A stretch of DNA of 64,000 nt from Agelaius tricolor (taxonomy: Eukaryota; Chordata; Aves; Passeriformes; Icteridae). Below are positions 24,647 to 37,846 of the stretch, piece by piece (within the stretch, counting starts at the first letter, position 1; each line of letters begins with the position of its first letter). The stretch spans positions 11,423,501 to 11,487,500 of the forward strand of contig JALJCS010000024.1 in NCBI GenBank assembly GCA_023055355.1, given 5' to 3'. Made by a program: the position numbers and the translations under genes. The notes under the pieces are model-generated. The model was not told the origin of the DNA. It was given only the letters and a program-made list of their open reading frames with translations, and did no database searches.

Positions 24647-25516
24647 AACCCCAAAATGTTATTAAATTCATTTGAGTAAGAAACTTCAAACTTTCCCTAA
24701 ATGTTTCTATATTTCTTATATTAACAGTGTATCCACTGGAATGTATTCATAAAACCAGGCCAGAAGTCCATTTCATCAAGTACATTTTCTCTGCTTGACT
24801 ACATATTGCACTGAGAGGTGTAAAAATAAATTATATAGGATATTGTTCTGGTCAAATTTCAATCCTAAATCTGGGAAGGTAGCTAAAAGAAAGTTTTTAC
24901 AGTATCATATATTATATAAATGCCATCAAATTTTGAGGTAATTTGGCTCTAAATCCCTATTGTCTTTTTCTGCATTGAAATTTTCTTCAGTTATAACTTG
25001 TCTAAATCCAATTAATGAAAATTTTTGTCTTCTGCAAGCTTTGTTATTTATTCTTTTTAACACTATTTTGAAATAAACTGCATCATTTCCCAAACTCTTA
25101 ACACTTACTGTGCTAAAAACTAACCCTTTCTGCATATAATTTGTCATTAAAATCTCATGGGGAAAATGATTCTATCAGTTTAATTTTCTGTGTATCTTCT
25201 CCTAAGCTTTTAAAATATTGAAGTAGATTTTTTTCCATTCCTTTTTGTACTTTCAACTGATAATTCTTCAAAAGTGCTAAATAATTAAGAAAGACATGAG
25301 TTTCCACTAGCAAAACCATCTGACTTCAGGAAAAGCTATCTTATTCTACATCTTTAATACTCAGAAACATGATTTAAAAAATTTATACAACACTGAAGTA
25401 ACAGACACAGATCTGTTATTCTAGACATCAGCCACATGTCAGAAGTAAGAGAAATGTGATTATACTTATGCTTTGGCACGCTGATGTGGTTACAGATTTT
25501 CAAAACATCTCTGATA

Positions 25517-25584
25517 GTAGGTTTGTGTGCGTCACTTAATTCTGTTATAAGTAGGTTTGTGTGTATCACTTAATTCTGTTATAT
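25517..25584. repeat. 34-base tandem duplication
   Basis: Two adjacent 34-base copies, each beginning GTAGGTTTGTGTG, differ at about three positions. Confidence 0.92.
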
Positions 25585-27395
25585 TTAGGGTTCATATATT
25601 CCCAGTGACAGTCAATAAATTGTCCACTGTCTGTAGCAAGGCACTGTGGCTGTGTACCTGCCCTTCTCTTCGGCTGTACACAAGTATCTGCATGTCTTTA
25701 TCACAGATGCAGTTCAGTAAAAATAATTTTTTTCATTACTAGTAAAAAGTTTAGGAATGTGGCATCTTATAACTTGTCTGGGCTTGTCTTAGCCTGATCT
25801 GATTTTAGCTTGTTTTCGAAGTGTGTAGATGTATTTGGTAACAAACACCACCATTTTCTATTAATTGGTAAAAAGAAATAAAATTTATTTCAAGCTCCTT
25901 TGAATAAGGCTGTCTTATTGCCCCACTTCTTAGAGAAGTCTCAAACTGTTGGCCTTAGGACCTAGAGGAACATTATAAAAGTGCACATGACATTAGAGAA
26001 AAAGGGTAGCTACTATGAAGACAGTATCTAATTTCCAGTAGTATTATCCTGTAAAACTGAATGCAGTATTTTGATTACACACTAAAATATAATTGAATGA
26101 AAAATAAATTCATACCTATATATGAAGCATGATTTCTGATATCAATATTTTAGTATAGAACTTGAACAAGCTTGTCAAAAGCTCACTATGTATGTGCTAA
26201 ACTTTGAAACTTTAAACATTTTCATTGATGCTAAAAGGGACAATCCATGTTCAGTTACACAGGTGCTGAAGTTTGGGTTTATTTACTGAACCTTAAAGGA
26301 TACATCTTCATTCTTGATGGTAACTCTTCATGGGAAATACACTTTAAATTGTTGCCAATGCAAATGTTATTATTCAGAATGCTGGAGTATCCCTAATGAA
26401 TATTATCTGAGCTTAATCGCTTGACAAATTGCAAGTGCTATTTTTCTGCTAATGTCCTAACAATTCTGTCAGTGTTGTTGCCTCTTTTTATCTCTATTTC
26501 TTTATTCTTATGTCTTTTTTTCACTTATTTATTCAATTATTTGTACTCTCTACTCTGATATTCTTTGATGTATGATCATTAAAAATCGTGGACAGTTTTG
26601 TAAAGTTCAGAAGTTCTTTTTCCATTATACTATAGTTAATACCTCGTAACAAATATTATGTCAGATCCCTTGTATTGGCAAAGGATGGTTTCATTCAAAG
26701 CTGTGGAAATGGTAGGAACATAAGGGACTTTTCATTGTCAGCCAGAAGGAGTGAGCTGAGATTGCATCATGGTATTGAATAAGTAAGCAAAACCTGCCTT
26801 GCTGTTGTTATTACTGTGATATTTATTTTGTTGTGGTTATGGAGTCCTAGTTGAGGATTAGCTAGGATCAACAGTTACCTGAGGCACCACACCAGATTAC
26901 AGCAGATGTTTAGAAAGATTATATGATGCACAGCAAAATATGTGGAATTTTCCTCTGAAATTGTGGGGAAGGAGAAGTTGCAAACACCACTTCTCCATTT
27001 TTTCAAGGGACATCTTTTGCTACAGGGAGGAATTCCATCAGTGAGTATTTTTTGTCCTAAGGATGTTAGATGTTTTACATATGCTCAGTTTCTTCCTTGC
27101 TCATGGATTTTTTCCCAGTCAGATTATTTTCCAGGCGGATGTAAATGCTCAAAAGAGACAAGCAGGAAATATAGCGATGAAATTGAGGGTAAGTTACTAA
27201 GGCACTGAGTAATGTGCACATTGAATTTAGAATCGTTGCACAGTGAGAATGCTGTGGTTGTTTTGGAGGCCTTCTAATTCAAATGTTGCTGTTGTAAGGG
27301 AATCCAGTGATGCTGCTGAATATAATGCCCCCTTTTATCAGTATTATGTGCATGTTGTGTTTACACCATGCACAGAGATCATATTGATTTACAAT

Positions 27396-27439
27396 AATCC
27401 AGATTACGAATTATGATAATCCAGATTATGAATTATGAT
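27396..27439. repeat. 22-base tandem duplication
   Basis: Two adjacent 22-base copies beginning AATCCAGATTA differ at one position (C/T). A decayed third start follows. Confidence 0.92.
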
Positions 27440-30400
27440 AACCAAGATAATACAACTGGAAATATGGCAGCATGGCAGCATAGAGAGCATTGGATCTAGA
27501 AGACTTCTGAATGCTTTTATCTAATTAACCAGAAACAGCCACTTGTTTTACTGAACTTTTTTTCTTCATCTGTTTTAGAAAACTTCTATCAGGACAGAAG
27601 ACTGTTTTCCTTTTATGGCCAAGGATGTCTCATGACTTCATAGTTCCTGAGCAATTATTTATAAATTCTTCATAATTTGAATGAAACTGTTATTGTTTTA
27701 GTACTTAGAATTGTCAAAATGTGAAGAGAAATGGGTTTATGCCTTCAAACCTCCAACCAAATCCAAACCCTCCATGCAACATCATTATTAGAGGCAATCC
27801 ATGCATGCTCTTCCACATGGATGTTAAGTCTCATTTCATCTTACTGTGGTGAAGATTTTTCATCTTGTTTGGTGGTTTTGAGTTGCCTCAGCTTGCCTAG
27901 TTGTTGGTACTTTTGCTGTGCTCAGTGTCTGTTACTGTCATGTAGTTTATTTGGTAACTTTTCCTTAGAGTTTCTGGATTCCAAAATCCTATATTCTTCA
28001 GCATGCCTTTTTTTTCTTTTTTTTTTTTTTTTAATTGTTGACAGAAGACAACAAATGAGGTAAAATTTCTTTTAAAATATCACTGATGCATTCGCCAAAC
28101 ACACTCTAGGAATTGTCATTTTGATTTGCACCAACTAGGCCTCCAGGGGAATTCTATAACAGAAAGTAAGCTCTGAGGTGTAAGCACCTTCTAAATATGT
28201 GCTTATTTTTATATAATGGAAAACATTAGTGAATCAATTTTTTGGCCAATTTAGGTAACGGCAGAGCTTGAGCATGTGTTTGTTGCGCTGGGTAGTTGTA
28301 TCTGTTTCAGAGTTGAAAATGAGGTTTAAAAGAAAATCAGTGAAGGAGATTGTATGTCTACTCCCCAGGACCTTTCTCTTTTTTAATGTTCTTCCTAACT
28401 TGAGCAGAATATAAGAAATATGAGATTTCCTGTACACTGGAAGCATTTGAAATGCTGAACCTTAGGAAACTCCCACATGGAGCTCCTAAAACATTTATGA
28501 GCCCTCCCTGCCAGACTCATTGTGTGTTTCTCTGTAGCACGGCCGGCGTGTGCAGGCAGCTCCCGCTGGAACCACGGGAAGCATTGCAGGGAAGCCTGGC
28601 AGCACAGTTAGGGGTAAAACAATAGTTAAGGAGAGCTCTGTTTTTTGGTGGGCTGCCAAAGGAATAGGGAAGTGACATTACAGCAGTGCAAATTCCTGAG
28701 CTAGCTGGAATGATGTGAGATGGAGTTCTTAGTAGTGGAATGACTTGAACATCTGCAGCAAGCTTTTTCTCTAGGAAAATGACAATTTACTTGAAAGAAC
28801 TCCAGTTCTTGAAGGAAGTGTACAGTCTTCAGCAACTTCCTTCCTTCTCCCTCTCCGTTCCCCAGAAATATTTTTATTCTCCAAGATAAAATTATGTATT
28901 AAGAAGTCATTTATGTTCTCTTCTATCTCTCAGGTGTGTCACCTACATGCTGATTTATTTAGTCCAATGTACAATAAATATTTAATTCTTTTTATAAAGT
29001 GGAAGATCTCATGGAGAAAAAGAAATAGCACCTCTTGAAATTCCAGTTCCCAGATACCTGGAAGGAGACAGAAGTTCCATGTATGACAGGAGGAATAAGC
29101 AGATCATATATTTGGAATGAAATATTTTCTGTTCTTGGCTTTAATGGTCTAAGCAAATCTAAACAACTCTTGTTCAATTTCATAAGTTTATTGTATTCTG
29201 AGGTTTGGGGTTTCTCTCCTTTTTTTCTAGATTTTTTTTCCAGGGTTGCTGTTCCTAGCTTCCTATAGACTGCAAGACACACAGATGTTAATAAGAGAGG
29301 TTGATCTTCTGCCTCATGTGCAGTCCCAACACCTTGATCCGGTTCTAGAACTTTGTCTTTGTTGTACAAAGTTGAAATTTCCAGTTGAAAAATTCTGCAG
29401 GTTAATAATTTGCCTGCTTGCACTTTCCATGTTTTCTACAGACCTCTCTCCAATAAAAGGTTAATTTTCTGAAGTCATTTCCAGGCCCAAACTAGCAAAG
29501 TCATTGAAGCTTCACAGATTCTCAGGATATTTAATGTTATGGTTGGGTGCCCATGTACTGAGGCCCATTGCAATCCGTAATTACCTTCAGTAGGAGACAG
29601 AAGATTGTAAAAATCTTTCCACATTTGAATAAATGAAACTCATTTTTCCTAGAAAGAAATGTATTGAACCCTTGTCTTTCCGATGGAATAAAACCACAAA
29701 GAGTCATATACAGATTTCTCAAAAGCAAAATATTGATGAACCTCCTTAAGCTCTCAGGACACCACAGTAGTGGTGGCTTCCAAATCCCTGGGCACATCCA
29801 GCCAGCACAGCCATCTTGGCTTGGCTCAATTCCCATGACCAAAACATTTCCAACTCCATTGCAGGGAGCTGTAAAGAGCTGCTGCTTGTGGCTTCTTCAG
29901 TTGTTATTCTGCATTTGCCAGAATTGTGACCATGTTTAGCTTTGCTGACACACTGCTGAGAAACTGGGTGACCTGCCAGAAAATGTGCTCTCCTCTGTAA
30001 GGAACCTACCTGCTTCTGCCCACACCCTGTTCTTCTATTGCACTTCAGCACTGATGGAACAGTACAGTGACTAGCTTCCTAACTCTTCCAGGAATGGGAA
30101 GATCCCTAAAAGCTCTTTTGTCAGTGCTTCAGCCCAGCTCACTCTTCCAGCAATTTGCAGGGATAGACACTAAGTTAGGGTCCCTCACTTTTGGCCAAAC
30201 CAGAAGCAAAGAAGTAAGTCTTCTGGAAAGAAGGGCCATCCATCCCCTTTCAGGTTTAAACAGATTTTAAACCTCTCATACCTGGAGTTTCAAGGTACCA
30301 GGACACACAGCATCAGTCAGGAGTTCAGCCAGTGGGAGTTAGAGACTGGAGAAGTTTATGTAATTTTTGTGTTAGGATCTTAAAGAAAATATTGTCCTTC

Positions 30401-31084
30401 CTGAATATGTTTGTGTTCCTCAGATTTGCAGACAGGACTGGTCCTTTCAGTGTATTTATACTCACTGTACACCTGTGAAAACTCTAGTGAGATTACTAGC
30501 ACTGCTGTTGCTTTTGTAAGGAGAATGAAGAGCTGTTTCTCATAAAAAAGAACTTTCTTCAACTTCTCTTGTTTCATCTTACACTTTTTGAGCTGCAGCA
30601 GTCAGAGCTATTTTAAGCTTGTCACAAATTAGCAGAGAATTTTGTAACCCCTTGTTAGTATGGGAACTAATGGGTCAGGCCAGGTTCAGTACTGATGTTA
30701 ATTGCTCCACCTCTATTTGAAGTCAATGGCACTGAGTTATTTCCTGATAACAGAGGATCCAACCTTTCATTTTTCTTTTGACACACAAGCATTGGTTTTG
30801 CTGAGTGGAAATCTCATTTGTGAAGTTTTATAGACCTGGGCTGAGACTCTTTGTATGCTAACACTAGAGATTGTATCTTATATCCTTTTCTGTGGCTTTC
30901 AATGCAAAGCATAACCTCCTATTTCTATTATAGACTCACACAGTTTTTTGAAAAAAAATCAACAAGTATTTTAGAAAGGAGAGGGCGTCTCTTTCCCTCA
31001 TCTTTTGTCCCCATCCTTCACATGTAGTTTTCCTCATCACACCTCTATTTCTAGTGTGCAATCTTTTGTACTCCTATTTGAATT

Positions 31085-31110
31085 TTCCATCTTTATTTTC
31101 CATCTTTATT
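31085..31110. repeat. 13-base tandem duplication
   Basis: Two copies of TTCCATCTTTATT in direct succession. Confidence 0.85.
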
Positions 31111-34100
31111 TTCCTCTTTGATTCTGTTTCTAGACTCTTAACAGCAACCACATTCTCTGCTTTGCTGCTCAATGATTAGAGTTTCATTTTTAGTTATTAT
31201 CTTGCTATGTGAATTTTCTGAAAATATCTATCATCTGGAATTGCATCTAGTAATTTAAAATATTTCCATTTATGCGCCTTCCCTTCTACACTCTCTCTGT
31301 CCACCTTAGTCATAAAGATTAAGAAATACTTGTTGACAAGAACTGAATTTTTCTTTTACTTTTGCACACTCAGTTATTTGCTTCATATACATCAAGAATT
31401 TAACTGATAACTGATTATTAAAGTTATACTTTTCACTTATTATATGGCAATAAATTAATGAAGAATGTATAACTCTGTTTGGCATTTACATGTGGATTTT
31501 TTCTGCCTTTAAAATGGAGGTTTAGTTGAAATTCAATTTTGTCTGCCAAATTCTTGTAAATTCTTTGAATCTTCTTTATATAATATAATAATTATTATAA
31601 TATAATAATGGCCTTAATACAAGCAGTTTTCTGATGCAGGATTTCAGTAAGAGTTTGGTTAGGGCAGTCTAATCAGGGACATTTGCTTCATGAAAATATT
31701 CTGGGTTTAAAATACCCAGATATTTGATAGAAATAGAAAAAAATGTAGAAAAAGTATTTCCAAGGAGACATAAAAAAATTAGATAATTTTAGTGATCTAA
31801 TTCACAGAAATTTCCAAGTAATTTTCATCCAGATTCCTGCTTCAAGCATTACCCTGTCACTTATATTCTAATTTTAGAGGGAAACTGATCTTTTACAAGT
31901 GAATGGAGATTAGTTATTTTTCCAGTTTTTATTTTTTCATAGGTTTTGATCCAGGAAAGCTGCACATCTATAGAATTGGTCCTGGCTCCTCAGCTGGAGG
32001 AGAGGTGAATACCTCCCATTTTGTAATTCTAGAAAGGAGATGGACTGGCAAGTAGAGCAGTAAGTTTCTAGAAAGTGAGTTCTATCTGCTGCACAATGTT
32101 GAGAAAAGCAGTCTTCAGTAGTAGAAAAAATAATTTATTTTTGAAAGTTATACTTCTGCTTCATTTAAATCCTCCCCTTTTTTAAAATTTCATGTGTCTC
32201 TTTGTGTCTTAGTGGTGGCTAGACTTCTTTTCTCCTTTCTTTACTATTTTTATTGTTCACTCTTTGTTTTTGCTGTTGTTTCCCTCTCTGAAATTCAGTA
32301 AATTTAGAGTAGTAGTAAGAGAAATAGGTTCTAATGAAGTGAATTTGGTCAATGACAGTGGTATATCATACATTGTTATATACATAAGTAATAGAAGGTG
32401 ACCGATGTGATACTAAACCTTCTGAAGAAACAAAAAGTATCTGAAGAAACCAAGGGTAAATTAAACTGGTTTTTTTTACTAGACAGATGTGTAGATTAAT
32501 GCAGCCTTTTTGTCTAATTAGCTTAATAACCATCTAAATGACAATATCCTTTTGCATATTAAATATATGTTAAGGATTCTCTCAGAGAAAATGTAGAAAT
32601 ATGAAATCATCCCTTAAGCAGGCAAACATACCTGATAGTGAGTGATGAGTATCCTGTGTACAGGAGTTAATGGAGAAGTGGTGAGAGGTTGTCTGAGGGA
32701 AGAGTTGCTCTATAGGGGGAACTCCTGATCCACACATCTGCCAGGGGTCTTCTGAAGTCAACAGCATATCAGTAGGGATGATAAAACTAATATTGCTGGA
32801 GAAATGAAGCTGTCACAAGAAATAAAGAAAAGTCCCCTTATAGGTCAGCAACTGTTTTACTGGTATCAAATATAAGGTAGAGTATATACTTGGTTGTGAC
32901 AATAGAAGACAGAACTGAGAGTCAAGGGCTATGTAGCATAATTTTAAAAAATCTGGAACAAGTATTAATAGATAAATAAGAGGGTTTTTTATGATTTTTA
33001 TGGTATCATATTTAAACCAGAAATATTTAGGGTGGCTGTCAAAAGTTACAGAAAATTCTCATGCTAACTAAATGCTATGATGGGAAAAATGCAGTGACAT
33101 TGACAGTCATAGATGCAAAGCAATGTAAATGAATAATAATAGTCACTCATAGTATCTAGGTAACTATGGATAAAGCTATTATGAATGAAAAGAAAGAGAA
33201 AAGTTCTTCATATTTTTAAAAAAGCCTAGAAGAGGGATGAAGTGAAGCACAGATGTCTCATTAAAACTTTCAGTGCTTCAGAGAATGTCTAGTGAAACTC
33301 AAATTTTGACTGCATTTTTTTTGGCTAATCCAGTTACTCTTCACCTATACATTCATAAAGGTGGAGAGAAATTTTCTCTTTAATGCGAGTTCAACTCCAA
33401 GGACAGAAAAGAGCTTTTCAAAGCTGCATAAGCAGAAGCTGGACTCCAAATTCCCTGACTTCCAGCAGAGATGAAGTGCCATATAAACATATGTGTCTTT
33501 ATTTATCTCCTCCCTGTAACCACCTACACACAAACTAGCCTAGTTTCTTATCCACACCATGTGGGCAGAGGATGGGAAAATAGCTCCTGGGAGATGCTCC
33601 TGCTCTCTCCTTGCAAGAAAGAGGGAAGTCTAGGTTGTTCCTAAGGTGCTCTGACTGCAGCTGCTCAGTAACAACCCCAGACTCTGCCCTGGCAGCAGAA
33701 TTACACATCCCACTCCTGTTGCAAGTGAAAACCTGGGTCAAATGTTTGGGTGCCTGCACAGCCACAAATATCAGCCTCTCCTGACAAGACCTGCTATCTT
33801 TACTTAGCTAATGAATAGAGCTGAGGTTTAGCATTTTTTCTTCCCTCTTTACCCCACACCCAGACTGCCAGACTTCAGATGGCTGAATTAGCTTCCCCAA
33901 GTTAAAAACCTCACAATTTTGAGTTAAGCATTATCAAAATCGTCTTCAAAGATGTTCCCTAACTTTGCATAACAGGAAATATGGTTTTATTCATCAAAAT
34001 GTATTTATACCTATCTAAAGATGAATAACAGTTTTCTTTGGTTATCTAGAGTCCATGGAAAATAAACATTTCATTTAGTATAAAACAATTGTATTGAACA

Positions 34101-37100
34101 GCAAATACTTTATCTTTTATTTCAAGTATTTTTTAAATGAGGAAATGGTATCGGCAGGATCAAAGGATGCTGCAATACAAAAACATGAAAATCAGTGATT
34201 TCATTTTGAAATTATTTTGCAGTTTTTTTCCAGATATTTTTAGCGTGTAAAATTTGAATGGCTACCCAATGTTATCAAATATTTTGCTCAGAAAAAGAAA
34301 GCAGTGGTTGTAAAAAACTCCCTATATTTCAAACAGCCTCTCATCCTGAGAATCTACCATTAATAATAATTTTAAGAAGATGAGATTTTAGTCCAAGTTT
34401 CCACCTTGGGGGAGTTTTCTTTTTATCTTGGCATTGCAAACCTTTGAAAAGAAGCATTTCGAATGGAAGGCATGACAGATCTTTTAAATGGAATATGCAG
34501 CTACTGAGCTCCACACTATAATTACTGTCATACTGAAGAAGGTTAAATATTTATGAAGAATGTGCTTTTTATCAGTCAGTCTAATTTTTAAACCTGAATT
34601 CTGTAATTGCATTGAAATGCCAATAATCAAAGGGGGGTTCTTTCTTGGCAGGCACAAGATTTTCACTAGCCTCATTTATTTGTGAAGTGTGGCCAATATA
34701 AACAAATTCTGTGTAGTTTTTTTCATTTTGGATCAAAATTAAATTGAAACCAATTATGCCAGATAACATCTCAGGCAATTCCTGACTGTTTTTTGGTTTG
34801 GTTTTTTTTTTTTTTTAGTTTTTTCCTCCAGCGATCAGAAATTGGACTTAATGTATATTGAGGCTTTTATTGGTCACCAAATTTGGTTAGGCTAAATAGC
34901 AAATTAATCTTAGAGTCTTAGTAGCATATTTTGCTGTATTGAAATCATGCAGTAAACTTCTGAATATTTTCCTGCCAAAACTTACTTCATGACCCCAATT
35001 TCTCAGTTGCTTGCACTTTGATAAGTTTGTTGAAAATATGTTCCAAATTCTAGTTTTACCAAGGTTATTACACGTAACTTTTACCTCATATTGAAATCCT
35101 ATAATAAAAAATACTAATAAAACAAAGATGTGAAAATATTTGTTTAATCATTTGATTGATTCACATCAAGCCCCACTATTTTCATGCGACTGTTTTGTGT
35201 GAATTAATGTAGAACACTGGTCTGAAGAGACATACTAGAAAAAATGCCCTAAAGGATGTACAGATAGTTAATCAGGCTTTTAAAACTCCTGATGGGCTCT
35301 GCATCTGGAGAAGCAATGCATGGTGCTGAACCCACTCAGTCTAGAGAGGGTCCTCATGAAGTGCTCAGGTGACTGGGAGGAGGTGAGGGCTGCCTGCTTT
35401 TGAGGTGGAAACTGCCTCAACAGCCTAAGCAGCACCTTCAGGATGTGATTAATAGAATAACAATAAATGTCTAAAGAATGTCAGGTCAGCCAGCCTTCCA
35501 ATGTTTTCCTCTCTTCTGAAGAAAATTCCACGCTTTTTTCTTTCAGTGAACTAGAAAGGAACAGACCCAGCCATTTGAAGCTGCATGAAAAGAATGCTAC
35601 CCCTTTGTATTCATAGGAATCCTGCCACAGCACAGCTGTTTTCTACAGGAAAACAAGTCTTCCTCAGCTGTGTGAAAGGCATGCTCATGGCCTTGGGAGG
35701 AGGTCCTGGATGCTGCTTCCAGGAGGGCTGCAAGGACCATCCCCAGAGTAACACTCTGTAGTGCAGTGTTTTCTGATGGGTACTCAGAGCAGCTTTCTAT
35801 TAGCAGTGCAGGGCAGCCCTCTGTGGAATAAATCTCATTGTGCACCAGGATAGGGAAGGGACAAAATTCTGGTGTGAGTTCAATGAAGTAAAGCATTTTT
35901 CATCCTAAGGAGGTCTGGTTTTTCACAACTTCCAGAAAATATTGTAAGGGCTTAAAGTGTCAGTAAAGCTGAGTCATGAAACATCTTGTGATTAAAATAA
36001 ATTTGTTCTTTTTGATTTCATTGCAATGTAAGTTACAACTTAGAATTTAAAAAAAAATGGCATTTAAGGAATTAATTTTCTTCTCTTCAAGCTATAAAGC
36101 TTGGAGTATATACTTTCAGAATTTGTTATAAATTTAGTATTGACTATTTATTACTCTTTCAGGGCTCAATTTTGTTTGGTTGCCAGTCTGAATGAAAAGA
36201 GTTAAATCCTGGGAAATGGCAACAAGGTTGTTAAAGGAGTGCCTTAGAAGGTAGAACAATGACACAGATAAGGCAGCCTAAGGTACATAACTTCAAAGAA
36301 TTTTAGATATGAGTGGCTTCTGGGCTGTTGGGATACAAACTGGCTCTGTGTAGGCTGCAATGGGGTACTCACTCTTCCTAGGGCTATGCCTGGGTTCAGC
36401 AGAGATCTGAAACTTCAAAGACTTTAGGAAAGGGGAGGGGGCATTAATAGATTAGGAAAGGCTATGAGGGATGAATCAATGGAAAGCTGACAGTCAGATT
36501 GCAAGAGACATGGGAAAATATCAAGTGTGGTGAGCTGAGTGGGATGTTGGGGTATTTTGCTTTGTTTCATTTTGTTTTACTTCTGGAAATGAGGTTAGTT
36601 CAGCTCATGAGAAAACAAAAGTTTCACACAGTTCTGTGTATGTTCCAGAATTCATGTTTCAGTTCTTGTTTCCCAGATGCAATTATATAGCTGTGACTCT
36701 GTACATATGTTTAAGAAACAGTTATGTCCAATGTTTTATTGTTACTCAGAAAAATCCTGGGAGATGCTAAGCTGCAAATGCCACTGAAGAGAGACGGAAG
36801 AAAGGTCTAGCATCTATGATTTACATTCTTGAAGATCCAAAAGAAAGAGATTCTCATGTATCTATTAGCTGTCACAGTGATGTTCATAATTGTTTCTTCA
36901 ACATTACATCAAAAGAATTGTATAAATCTGATTCTTCCCCTCAATAAAGCAGACTGAGGACAGTCAAGATCATCACAGACTAGTAAGATTGTGTCTGTTT
37001 TGTCCAGAGTGACCTTGTACAGAAGTTATCTGTGTTGGTAACACAGAAATGTGTTTTTCACAGAAAATGAAAACATTACATCATTTAACCTTTGTTATCT

Positions 37101-37415
37101 ACTCTCTGTTAATTTTATTTTTTTTATCCATTCTCTGTTAAGTAAAAATGTTTCTTACAAAACTATTCTTCTGCATCATTTGCTGCTTTATATTCACAGA
37201 TGCATAGGGATTAACTTTTAATTCCTTTTATATTGTGTTAATAGAATTTCATTACATATATATTGCTGATCAGCTTCTAGCAGGTGCAAATGCCTTTTGG
37301 TATTTTCTTGTGATTTTTTTTCTATTCCTGTAGTTTTTAGTTGAAGATGATTTAAAGGGGCAATCAATGTTGAACCAGGTTGCTACATTCAGGGAAGAAT
37401 AGTCAGAGTAGAAGG

Positions 37416-37846
37416 GTCAGGAAGGAAAGGTTTATGAGGGGCAGCTGAGGTCACTTGTTCTGTTCAGCCTGGGGAAGAGGAGACTGAGGGGAGACCTCAC
37501 TGCAGTTAAAACTTCCTTGTGAGGGGAGGAGGAGGGGCAGGTACAGATCTCTTCAATTTTGTGTCCAGTGACAGGACTCGAGGAAATGGCCTGAAGTTGT
37601 GTTAGGAGAGCTTTAGGGTTGGATAACAGAAAAATATTTTTTCACCAGAGGGTGTTTGGGCACTGGAATGGGCTCATCAGGGAAGTGGTGACAGCACCAA
37701 ACCTTTCTGAGTTCCAGAAGCATTTGGACAATGCTCTCAGGCCCATGGTGTGATTTTTGGGGTGTCCTGTGCAGGTCCAGGAGCTGGACTCAATGGTCTT
37801 GATGGATCCCTTCCAACTCAGTACATTCTGTGATTCTAGGATTCCA
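37416..37846 (+). mobile_element. CR1 LINE, 5'-truncated, sense orientation
   Basis: A sense-strand CR1 3' segment with 'cagcctggggaagaggagactgagg'-type text at about 37467, then 'cactggaatgggctcatcagg', ending in 'cccttccaactcagtacattctgtgattctagg', the CR1 3' tail. It corresponds to the C-terminal ORF2 codons and 3'UTR only, about 430 bases. Stops and indels break the frame. Confidence 0.92.

Larger units (their letters stand above)
24647..37415. other. AT-rich intergenic DNA, no gene recognised
   Basis: About 12.8 kb without an identifiable gene or transposon. Local features are tandem duplications at 25517-25584, 27396-27439 and 31085-31110, a small GC and CpG cluster at 28530-28620, T-rich tracts near 28005-28032 and 34798-34817, and an AT palindromic run at 31575-31607. 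Open frames are short and unremarkable. Parts may be regulatory, but nothing in the sequence proves it. Confidence 0.5.

Noticed and set aside
31575..31607. AT palindrome, possible origin or cruciform.
   Set aside because: Only TA/AAT simple sequence; such runs are frequent in AT-rich DNA and the symmetry breaks after 8 bases per arm.
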